DNA of 64,000 nt from Streptococcus oralis subsp. dentisani. Its GTDB lineage: Bacteria > Bacillota > Bacilli > Lactobacillales > Streptococcaceae. The notes beneath the pieces are model-generated. The model did not search any database, was not told the origin of the DNA, and worked only from the letters and a program-made list of their open reading frames with translations. The stretch is taken from the NCBI RefSeq assembly GCF_007475365.1, contig NZ_CP034442.1, positions 1,791,001-1,855,000 of the forward strand, in the 5' to 3' direction. Positions 35,089 to 47,000 of this stretch are shown piece after piece. The position numbers and the translations under genes are program-made. How positions within the stretch are numbered: the first letter of the stretch is position 1; every line of letters starts with the position of its first letter.

Positions 35089-38000
35089 ATGTTTCGAAGT
35101 AAAAAATTTAACAAAGATTTCGAGATCGTAGATGAGAAAAAGCGTTATAAGCTTTACAAGTCGGGTAAAAACTGGGTAAAAGCCTCGAACTCTCAATTGG
35201 ATCTCTTCCGTATCGGTGGGATGGGCGAAGTTGTCTCTAGTACCCTATCAGACACTGAAGAACTTGATCACGCACACCTTAGTTTTAACACGCTAGCGGG
35301 CATAGGGGGAATCCTGGCCGCGGGAGCTGCAGGATTTGTGATGACTCAAGAGCAAACTGTTTATGCGGATGAAACATCTGAGTATACAGAAAAGGATAAA
35401 ACAGTCATCGCAGCTGAACCAAAAGCAGCTGAAACAACTGAGACAAGTACTAACTCAATCATCGCTCAAGCGCAAGCAGAAGTAAAGAAAGCTCAAGCAG
35501 AACAAGCATCTGCCTCAGCTTCTGTATCAGTCAGTCAATCTGTTGAGGCTCAAGCGAGTGCGAGTCAGTCAGCTTCAGTCAGTCAATCTGCCTCAGCGAG
35601 TCAGTCAGCATCTGCAAGTGCTTCAACATCAGCAAGTCAGTCAACTGCTCCAGCATCTGAGTCAGCGAGTCAATCAACATCAGCTCCTGTATCAGCTTCA
35701 GCAAGTGCCAAAGCATCTGCATCAGTAAGCTCTACACCATCAGCGTCAGCAAGCTCTCCAGCACCTGCCTCTGTAGTTGAGAGTACATCAGCTGTTAGCG
35801 AACCATCAGCACAGGCCTCTGTGTCTACCTCAGCTTCAGCATCGCTCAACCTTAAGGTCAACCCTGCGGCAAGTCTTGTATCAGGTAGTGCTAACCAAAG
35901 TTTGACAAGCGCAGCTCTTAGCACAAGCCAAGCAGCAACGACCAGCAACAATATCGCAGCTGGTGTTGTAGCGGATAAGAACCAAGCCCAAGGCAAGGAT
36001 ACAACCAAGCAGGCTGAGAAGGATCAAGCGGCAGATAAGCAAGTAACTACTGCACCGAAAAAGGGTTACTCTGGTTTCCGCCAAGGTATTCCAGGTATTA
36101 TTGACTCTGAAGCTGGTGTATTTCTTACCGATACACCAAATGGTCAATATGCCAAGAGATATCCAATTCCTGATCAAACAGCTTATAAACCAATGCCTGA
36201 GACACATGTTTATTTCCATAATGGACAAAACAAGCACTTTAATGGTACTTGGAAGCAGGAGCATATTGCTAGAGATGCCCTCTATATTTCTGAGACAGAC
36301 ACTAATCGTTTGAAACAACTTGGTCTTAACTATCGATTGGATGTTGTGCAAGTACGGAGTCAACAAGGTCAGATTGGATATTTACCACGTTTGACTATGT
36401 GGGGTTATCCAACGCCTGTCAAAGGGAACTTGGTATTGTTCAATGTACGAGTTAGTGGCGCAGGTGGTCAAGGAGTGGTCAATCAAGCTACAATAAGCTT
36501 CAATGTTACTCGTAACCCTCGATATGAGAGTGAATCTACATCTGCAAGTCAATCAACATCAGCATCAACAAGTACACAGTCAGCTTCAGATTCAATGAGT
36601 TTGAGCGCGAGTGACTCTGCGTCAATTAGTGCGAGCCAAAGTGCCTCAGCATCTATCTCAGCAAGTATTAGTGCATCAACGTCAGCAATTGCGAGCCAAA
36701 GTGCCTCAGCCAGTGCGAGCGTGAGCAGTAGCGTATCTGCTTCTGTATCAGGAAGCCAAAGTGCGAGTGCATCACTCAGCGCAAGTCGCTCAGCTTCAGC
36801 AAGTGCAAGTTCAAGCCGTTCAGCCTCAGCGAGCGTAAGCTCAAGTCGTTCGGCAAGTGCTTCAGCCAGTGCATCACTCAGCGCAAGTCGCTCAGCTTCA
36901 GCGAGCGTAAGTTCAAGCCGTTCAGCGAGTGCATCGCTAAGTGCAAGTCGCTCAGCTTCAGCAAGTGTAAGCTCAAGTCGTTCGGCAAGTGCATCGCTAA
37001 GTGCAAGCCGCTCAGCTTCAGCAAGTGTAAGCTCAAGTCGTTCGGCAAGTGCATCGCTTAGTGCAAGCCGCTCAGCTTCAGCAAGTGTAAGCTCAAGCCG
37101 TTCAGCTAGTGCATCGCTTAGTGCAAGTCGTTCAGCAAGCACATCAGTAAGCACATCAGTAAGCACATCAGTAAGCTCAAGTCAATCAGCTAGTGCATCA
37201 GTATCTGCAAGTCGCTCAGCTTCAGCATCAGTAAGCGCCAGCCAAAGTGCCTCAGCTTCAGCATCTGTATCAGCTAGCCAATCAGCAAGCGCCTCTGTAT
37301 CAGCAAGTCAAAGTACTTCAGCATCAGTAAGCGCGAGCCACTCTGCGTCAGTATCAGCAAGCCAAAGCGCTTCAGCATCAGTAAGTGCAAGCCAATCAGC
37401 ATCAGTATCAGCTAGCCAATCAGCAAGCGCCTCTGTATCAGCAAGTCAAAGTACTTCAGCATCAGTAAGCGCGAGCCAAAGTGCTTCAGCTTCAGCATCT
37501 AACAACCAGAACTCAGCTTCTATCTCAGCAAGCGCGAGCCACTCTGCGTCAGTATCAGCAAGCCAAAGCGCTTCAGCGTCAGTATCTGCAAGTCAAAGTA
37601 CTTCAGCATCAGTAAGCGCGAGCCAAAGTGCTTCAGCTTCAGCATCTAACAACCAGAACTCAGCTTCTATCTCAGCAAGCGCGAGCCAGTCTGCGTCAAT
37701 TAGTGCGAGCCAAAGCGCTTCAGCTTCTATCTCAGCAAGCATCAGTGCAAGCCACTCAGCATCAAGCTCAGCAAGCGCGAGCCAAAGTGCCTCAGCTTCA
37801 GCATCTAACGACCAGAACTCAGCTTCTATCTCAGCAAGTGCGAGCCACTCTGCGTCAGTATCAGCAAGCCAAAGCGCTTCAGCATCAGTAAGTGCTAGTC
37901 AATCAGCATCTGTATCATCTAGCCAATCAGCTTCAGCCTCAGTATCTGCAAGTCAAAGTACTTCAGCATCAGTAAGTGCAAGCCAAAGTGCCTCAGCTTC

Positions 38001-41000
38001 AGCATCTAACGACCAGAACTCAGCTTCTATCTCAGCAAGTGCGAGCCAGTCTGCGTCAGTATCAGCAAGCCAAAGCGCTTCAGCATCAGTAAGTGCTAGT
38101 CAATCAGCATCTGTATCATCTAGCCAATCAGCTTCAGCTTCAGTATCTGCAAGTCAAAGTACTTCAGCATCAGTAAGTGCAAGCCAAAGTGCCTCAGCTT
38201 CAGCATCTAACAACCAGAACTCAGCTTCTATCTCAGCAAGCGCGAGCCACTCTGCGTCAATTAGTGCAAGCCAAAGCGCTTCAGCATCAGTAAGTGCAAG
38301 CATCAGTGCAAGCCAATCAGCATCTGTATCATCTAGCCAATCAGCTTCAGCTTCAGTATCTGCAAGTCAAAGTACTTCAGCATCAGTAAGTGCAAGCCAA
38401 AGTGCCTCAGCTTCAGCATCTAACAACCAGAACTCAGCTTCTATCTCAGCAAGCGCGAGCCAGTCTGCGTCAGTATCAGCAAGCCAAAGCGCTTCAGCAT
38501 CAGTAAGTGCTAGTCAATCAGCATCTGTATCATTTAGCCAATCAGCTTCAGCCTCAGTATCTGCAAGTCAAAGTACTTCAGCATCAGTAAGCGCCAGCCA
38601 AAGTGCCTCAGCTTCAGCATCTAACAACCAGAACTCAGCTTCTATCTCAGCAAGCGCGAGCCACTCTGCGTCAGTATCAGCAAGCCAAAGCGCTTCAGCA
38701 TCAGTAAGTGCTAGTCACTCAGCATCAGTATCAGCTAGCCAATCCGCTTCAGCGTCAGTATCTGCAAGTCAAAGTGCTTCAGCATCAGTAAGCGCAAGCC
38801 AAAGCGCTTCAGCTTCAGCTTCAGTATCTGCAAGTCAAAGTGCTTCAACATCAGTAAGCGCCAGCCAAAGTGCCTCAGCTTCAGCATCTAACAACCAGAA
38901 CTCAGCTTCTATCTCAGCAAGCGCGAGCCACTCTGCGTCAATTAGTGCAAGCCAAAGCGCTTCAGCATCAGTAAGTGCAAGCATCAGTGCAAGCCAATCA
39001 GCATCAAGCTCAGCAAGTGCGAGCCAAAGTGCCTCAGCAAGTGCAAGCGTAAGTGCTTCTGTAAGCTCAAGCCAATCAGCTTCAGCATCAGTAAGTGCAA
39101 GTCACTCAGCATCTGTATCAGCTAGCCAATCAGCCAGCGCCTCTGTATCAGCAAGTCAAAGTGCTTCAACATCAGTAAGCGCCAGCCAAAGTGCCTCAGC
39201 TTCAGCATCTAACGACCAGAACTCAGCTTCTATCTCAGCAAGTGCGAGCCAGTCTGCGTCAGTATCAGCAAGCCAAAGCGCTTCAGCATCAGTAAGTGCT
39301 AGTCAATCAGCATCTGTATCATCTAGCCAATCAGCTTCAGCCTCAGTATCTGCAAGTCAAAGTACTTCAGCATCAGTAAGTGCTAGCCAAAGTGCCTCAG
39401 CTTCAGCATCTAACAACCAGAACTCAGCTTCTATCTCAGCAAGTGCGAGCCACTCTGCGTCAGTATCAGCAAGCCAAAGCGCTTCAGCATCAGTAAGTGC
39501 TAGTCAATCAGCATCTGTATCATCTAGCCAATCAGCTTCAGCTTCAGTATCTGCAAGTCAAAGTACTTCAGCATCAGTAAGTGCTAGCCAAAGTGCCTCA
39601 GCTTCAGCATCTAACGACCAGAACTCAGCTTCTATCTCAGCAAGCGCGAGCCACTCTGCGTCAGTATCAGCAAGCCAAAGCGCTTCAGCATCAGTAAGTG
39701 CTAGTCAATCAGCATCTGTATCATCTAGCCAATCAGCTTCAGCTTCAGTATCTGCAAGTCAAAGTACTTCAGCATCAGTAAGTGCTAGCCAAAGTGCCTC
39801 AGCTTCAGCATCTAACGACCAGAACTCAGCTTCTATCTCAGCAAGTGCGAGCCACTCTGCGTCAGTATCAGCAAGCCAAAGCGCTTCAGCATCAGTAAGT
39901 GCTAGTCAATCAGCATCTGTATCATCTAGCCAATCAGCTTCAGCCTCAGTATCTGCAAGTCAAAGTACTTCAGCATCAGTAAGTGCAAGCCAAAGTGCCT
40001 CAGCTTCAGCATCTAACGACCAGAACTCAGCTTCTATCTCAGCAAGTGCGAGCCAGTCTGCGTCAGTATCAGCAAGCCAAAGCGCTTCAGCATCAGTAAG
40101 TGCTAGTCAATCAGCATCTGTATCATCTAGCCAATCAGCTTCAGCTTCAGTATCTGCAAGTCAAAGTACTTCAGCATCAGTAAGTGCAAGCCAAAGTGCC
40201 TCAGCTTCAGCATCTAACAACCAGAACTCAGCTTCTATCTCAGCAAGCGCGAGCCACTCTGCGTCAATTAGTGCAAGCCAAAGCGCTTCAGCATCAGTAA
40301 GTGCAAGCATCAGTGCAAGCCAATCAGCATCTGTATCATCTAGCCAATCAGCTTCAGCTTCAGTATCTGCAAGTCAAAGTACTTCAGCATCAGTAAGTGC
40401 AAGCCAAAGTGCCTCAGCTTCAGCATCTAACAACCAGAACTCAGCTTCTATCTCAGCAAGCGCGAGCCAGTCTGCGTCAGTATCAGCAAGCCAAAGCGCT
40501 TCAGCATCAGTAAGTGCTAGTCAATCAGCATCTGTATCATTTAGCCAATCAGCTTCAGCCTCAGTATCTGCAAGTCAAAGTACTTCAGCATCAGTAAGTG
40601 CTAGCCAAAGTGCCTCAGCTTCAGCATCTAACGACCAGAACTCAGCTTCTATCTCAGCAAGCGCGAGCCACTCTGCGTCAGTATCAGCAAGCCAAAGCGC
40701 TTCAGCATCAGTAAGTGCTAGTCAATCAGCATCTGTATCATCTAGCCAATCAGCTTCAGCTTCAGTATCTGCAAGTCAAAGTACTTCAGCATCAGTAAGT
40801 GCTAGCCAAAGTGCCTCAGCTTCAGCATCTAACGACCAGAACTCAGCTTCTATCTCAGCAAGTGCGAGCCACTCTGCGTCAGTATCAGCAAGCCAAAGCG
40901 CTTCAGCATCAGTAAGTGCTAGTCAATCAGCATCTGTATCATCTAGCCAATCAGCTTCAGCCTCAGTATCTGCAAGTCAAAGTACTTCAGCATCAGTAAG

Positions 41001-44000
41001 TGCAAGCCAAAGTGCCTCAGCTTCAGCATCTAACGACCAGAACTCAGCTTCTATCTCAGCAAGTGCGAGCCAGTCTGCGTCAGTATCAGCAAGCCAAAGC
41101 GCTTCAGCATCAGTAAGTGCTAGTCAATCAGCATCTGTATCATCTAGCCAATCAGCTTCAGCCTCAGTATCTGCAAGTCAAAGTACTTCAGCATCAGTAA
41201 GTGCTAGCCAAAGTGCCTCAGCTTCAGCATCTAACAACCAGAACTCAGCTTCTATCTCAGCAAGTGCGAGCCACTCTGCGTCAGTATCAGCAAGCCAAAG
41301 CGCTTCAGCATCAGTAAGTGCTAGTCAATCAGCATCTGTATCATCTAGCCAATCAGCTTCAGCTTCAGTATCTGCAAGTCAAAGTACTTCAGCATCAGTA
41401 AGTGCTAGCCAAAGTGCCTCAGCTTCAGCATCTAACGACCAGAACTCAGCTTCTATCTCAGCAAGTGCGAGCCAGTCTGCGTCAGTATCAGCAAGCCAAA
41501 GCGCTTCAGCATCAGTAAGTGCTAGTCAATCAGCATCTGTATCATCTAGCCAATCAGCTTCAGCCTCAGTATCTGCAAGTCAAAGTACTTCAGCATCAGT
41601 AAGTGCTAGCCAAAGTGCCTCAGCTTCAGCATCTAACAACCAGAACTCAGCTTCTATCTCAGCAAGTGCGAGCCACTCTGCGTCAGTATCAGCAAGCCAA
41701 AGCGCTTCAGCATCAGTAAGTGCTAGTCAATCAGCATCTGTATCATCTAGCCAATCAGCTTCAGCTTCAGTATCTGCAAGTCAAAGTACTTCAGCATCAG
41801 TAAGTGCTAGCCAAAGTGCCTCAGCTTCAGCATCTAACGACCAGAACTCAGCTTCTATCTCAGCAAGCGCGAGCCACTCTGCGTCAGTATCAGCAAGCCA
41901 AAGCGCTTCAGCATCAGTAAGTGCAAGCATCAGTGCTTCAGTGAGCTCAAGTCAATCGGCTTCAGCATCTGTATCAGCTAGCCAAAGTGCTTCAGCATCA
42001 GTATCTGCAAGCCAAAGCACTTCAGCATCAGTATCTGCAAGCCAATCAGCTTCAGCATCAGTATCTGCAAGTCAATCAACTTCAGCATCAGTAAGCTCAA
42101 GTGAATCAGCTTCAGCATCAGTATCTGCAAGCCAAAGCACTTCAGCATCAGTATCTGCAAGTGAATCAGCTTCAGCTTCTGTAAGCTCAAGTCAATCAAC
42201 TAGCGCATCAGTATCTGCAAGTGAATCAACTTCAGCATCTGTATCAGCTAGTCAATCAGCTTCAGCATCAGTATCTGCAAGCCAAAGCACTTCAGCATCA
42301 GTATCTGCAAGTGAATCAACTTCAGCGTCTGTATCAGCTAGCCAATCAGCTTCAGCGTCTGTATCAGCTAGCCAAAGCACTTCAGCATCAGTATCTGCAA
42401 GTGAATCAGCTTCAGCCTCAGTATCTGCAAGCCAATCAGCTTCAGCATCAGTATCTGCAAGCCAATCAGCTTCAGCATCAGTATCTGCAAGTCAATCAAC
42501 TTCAGCATCAGTATCAGCTAGTCAATCAGCTTCAGCATCAGTATCTGCAAGCCAAAGCACTTCAGCATCAGTATCTGCAAGTCAATCAACTTCAGCGTCT
42601 GTATCAGCTAGCCAATCAGCTTCAGCGTCTGTATCAGCTAGCCAAAGCACTTCAGCATCAGTATCTGCAAGTGAATCAGCTTCAGCCTCAGTATCTGCAA
42701 GCCAATCAGTTTCAGCATCAGTATCTGCAAGCCAATCAGCTTCAGCATCAGTATCTGCAAGTCAATCAACTTCAGCATCAGTAAGCTCAAGTGAATCAGC
42801 TTCAGCATCAGTATCTGCAAGCCAAAGCACTTCAGCATCAGTATCTGCAAGTGAATCAGCTTCAGCTTCTGTAAGCTCAAGTCAATCAACTAGCGCATCA
42901 GTATCTGCAAGTGAATCAACTTCAGCATCTGTATCAGCTAGTCAATCAGCTTCAGCATCAGTATCTGCAAGCCAAAGCACTTCAGCATCAGTATCTGCAA
43001 GCCAATCAGCTTCAGCATCAGTATCTGCAAGTCAATCAACTTCAGCATCAGTAAGCTCAAGTGAATCAGCTTCAGCATCAGTATCTGCAAGCCAAAGCAC
43101 TTCAGCATCAGTATCTGCAAGTGAATCAGCTTCAGCTTCTGTAAGCTCAAGTCAATCAACTAGCGCATCAGTATCTGCAAGTGAATCAACTTCAGCATCT
43201 GTATCAGCTAGTCAATCAGCTTCAGCATCAGTATCTGCAAGCCAAAGCACTTCAGCATCAGTATCTGCAAGTGAATCAACTTCAGCGTCTGTATCAGCTA
43301 GCCAATCAGCTTCAGCGTCTGTATCAGCTAGCCAAAGCACTTCAGCATCAGTATCTGCAAGTGAATCAGCTTCAGCCTCAGTATCTGCAAGCCAATCAGC
43401 TTCAGCATCAGTATCTGCAAGCCAATCAGCTTCAGCATCAGTATCTGCAAGTCAATCAACTTCAGCATCAGTATCAGCTAGTCAATCAGCTTCAGCATCA
43501 GTATCTGCAAGCCAAAGCACTTCAGCATCAGTATCTGCAAGTCAATCAACTTCAGCGTCTGTATCAGCTAGCCAATCAGCTTCAGCGTCTGTATCAGCTA
43601 GCCAAAGCACTTCAGCATCAGTATCTGCAAGTGAATCAGCTTCAGCCTCAGTATCTGCAAGCCAATCAGTTTCAGCATCAGTATCTGCAAGCCAATCAGC
43701 TTCAGCATCAGTATCTGCAAGTCAATCAACTTCAGCATCAGTAAGCTCAAGTGAATCAGCTTCAGCATCAGTATCTGCAAGCCAAAGCACTTCAGCATCA
43801 GTATCTGCAAGTGAATCAGCTTCAGCTTCTGTAAGCTCAAGTCAATCAACTAGCGCATCAGTATCTGCAAGTGAATCAACTTCAGCATCTGTATCAGCTA
43901 GTCAATCAGCTTCAGCATCAGTATCTGCAAGCCAAAGCACTTCAGCATCAGTATCTGCAAGTGAATCAGCTTCAGCTTCTGTAAGCTCAAGTCAATCAAC

Positions 44001-47000
44001 TAGCGCATCAGTATCTGCAAGTGAATCAACTTCAGCATCTGTATCAGCTAGTCAATCAGCTTCAGCATCAGTATCTGCAAGCCAAAGCACTTCAGCATCA
44101 GTATCTGCAAGTCAATCAACTTCAGCGTCTGTATCAGCTAGCCAATCAACTAGCGCATCAGTATCTGCAAGTGAATCAGCTTCAGCATCTGTATCAGCTA
44201 GTCAATCAGCTTCAGCATCAGTATCTGCAAGTCAATCAACTTCAGCATCAGTAAGCTCAAGTCAATCAACTTCAGCATCAGTATCTGCAAGCCAATCAGC
44301 TTCAGCGTCTGTATCAGCTAGCCAAAGCACTTCAGCATCAGTATCTGCAAGTGAATCAGCTTCAGCATCAGTATCTGCAAGCCAATCAACTAGCGCATCA
44401 GCAAGCACAAGCTTGAGTAACAGCGTGTCTGCTTCAATTAGTGCATCTGAATCAGCAAGCACAAGCACTTCAGCATCAGTATCTGCAAGTCAAAGCGCTT
44501 CAGCATCTGTATCAGCTAGCCAATCAACTAGCGCATCAGTATCTGCAAGCCAATCAGCTTCAGCATCAGTATCTGCAAGTCAATCAGCTTCGGCTTCTGT
44601 ATCAGCTAGTCAATCAGCTTCAGCATCTGTAAGCTCAAGTCAATCAGCTTCAGCATCAGTATCTGCAAGCCAATCAGCTTCAGCATCAGTATCTGCAAGT
44701 CAATCAGCTAGCGCATCAGTATCTGCAAGCCAAAGCACTTCAGCATCAGTATCTGCAAGCCAAAGCGCTTCAGCATCAGTAAGCTCAAGTCAATCAGCTT
44801 CAGCATCTGTATCAGCTAGCCAAAGCGCTTCAGCATCTGTATCAGCTAGCCAATCAACTAGCGCATCAGTATCTGCAAGCCAATCAGCTTCAGCATCAGT
44901 ATCTGCAAGTCAATCAGCTTCAGCATCTGTATCAGCTAGTCAATCAGCTTCAGCATCAGTATCTGCAAGTGAATCAGCTAGCGCATCAGTATCTGCAAGC
45001 CAATCAGCTTCAGCGTCTGTATCAGCTAGCCAATCAACTAGCGCATCAGTATCTGCAAGCCAATCAACTAGCGCATCTGTAAGTGCAAGTCAATCAGCTT
45101 CAGCATCAGTATCTGCAAGTGAATCAGCTTCAGCGTCTGTATCAGCTAGCCAAAGTGCTTCAGCTTCTGTAAGTGCAAGTCAATCAGCTAGCGCATCAGC
45201 AAGCACAAGCTTGAGTAACAGCGTGTCTGCTTCAATTAGTGCATCTGAATCAGCAAGCACAAGCACTTCAGCATCAGTATCTGCAAGTGAATCAGCTTCA
45301 GCCTCAGTATCTGCAAGCCAATCAGCTTCAGCGTCAGTATCTGCAAGTGAATCAGCTTCAGCATCAGTAAGCTCAAGCCAATCAGCTTCAGCATCAGTAT
45401 CTGCAAGTGAATCAGCTTCAGCCTCAGTATCTGCAAGCCAATCAGCTTCAGCATCTGTATCAGCAAGCCAATCAGCTTCAGCGTCAGTATCTGCAAGTGA
45501 ATCAACTTCAGCATCAGTAAGCTCAAGCCAATCAACTAGCGCATCAGTATCAGCAAGCCAATCAGCTTCAGCGTCAGTATCAGCAAGCCAATCAGCTTCA
45601 GCATCAGTATCTGCAAGTCAATCAGCTAGCGCATCAGTATCTGCAAGCCAAAGCACTTCAGCCTCAGTATCTGCAAGCCAATCAGCTTCAGCATCAGTAT
45701 CTGCAAGTGAATCAGCTTCAGCATCAGTATCTGCAAGTGAATCAGCTTCAGCATCAGTAAGCTCAAGTCAATCAGCTTCAGCCTCAGTATCTGCAAGTGA
45801 ATCAACTTCAGCATCAGTAAGCTCAAGCCAATCAACTAGCGCATCAGTATCTGCAAGCCAATCAGCTTCAGCATCAGCAAGCACAAGCTTGAGCAACAGC
45901 GTGTCTGCCTCAATCAGTGCATCTGAATCAGCAAGCACAAGCTTGAGTAACAGCGTATCTGCATCAATTAGTGCTAGCCACTCAGTAAGCACAAGCTTGA
46001 GCAACAGCGTATCAGCTTCAATTAGTGCATCTGAATCAGCAAGCACAAGCATGAGCAACAGCGTATCTGCATCAATTAGTGCTTCAGTATCAGCAAGTAC
46101 AAGCTTGAGCAACAGCGTGTCAGCCTCAATCAGTGCTAGCCAATCAGTAAGCACAAGCTTGAGCAACAGCGTGTCAGCCTCAATCAGTGCTAGCCAATCA
46201 GCAAGCACAAGCTTGAGCAACAGTGTGTCTGCCTCAATCAGTGCTAGCCAATCAGCAAGCACAAGCATGAGCAACAGCGTGTCAGCTTCAATCAGTGCAT
46301 CTGAATCAGCAAGCACAAGCATGAGCAACAGCGTATCTGCATCAATTAGTGCTTCAGTATCAGCAAGTACAAGCATGAGCAACAGCGTGTCTGCCTCAAT
46401 CAGTGCTAGCCAATCAGTAAGCACAAGCTTGAGCAACAGCGTGTCAGCCTCAATCAGTGCTAGCCAATCAGCAAGCACAAGCTTGAGCAACAGTGTGTCT
46501 GCCTCAATCAGTGCTAGCCAATCAGCAAGTACAAGCATGAGCAACAGCGTGTCAGCTTCAATCAGTGCATCTGAATCAGCAAGTACAAGCTTGAGCAACA
46601 GCGTATCTGCTTCAATCAGTGCATCTGAATCAGCAAGCACAAGCATGAGCAACAGCGTGTCTGCCTCAATCAGTGCTAGCCAATCAGCAAGCACAAGCTT
46701 GAGTAACAGCGTATCTGCATCAATTAGTGCTAGCCACTCATTAAGCACAAGCTTGAGCAACAGCGTATCAGCGTCAATCAGTGCAAGTCAATCAGCAAGC
46801 ACAAGCTTGAGCAATAGCGTGTCTGCATCAATTAGTGCTTCAGTATCAGCAAGCACAAGCTTGAGCAACAGCGTGTCAGCTTCAATTAGTGCTTCAGTAT
46901 CAGCAAGCACAAGCTTGAGCAACAGCGTGTCAGCTTCAATTAGTGCATCTGAATCAGCAAGCACAAGCTTGAGCAACAGCGTGTCTGCCTCAATCAGTGC

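Noticed and set aside
42221..42784. Plus-strand Gln/Leu-rich open frame inside the stalk, repeated at 43181-43744
   Set aside because: A frame-shifted reading of the 30-bp repeat; its duplication only reflects the 960-bp tandem unit.
45768..46760. Long minus-strand open frames opposite the adhesin stalk (for example 330 codons of a Leu/Ala/Asp repeat), and others at 36549-37166, 46788-47354, 47382-47825 and 47934-48737
   Set aside because: They are the reverse reading of the serine repeat, which lacks stop triplets in that frame. There is no ribosome binding site and the product is a mechanical mirror of the repeat.
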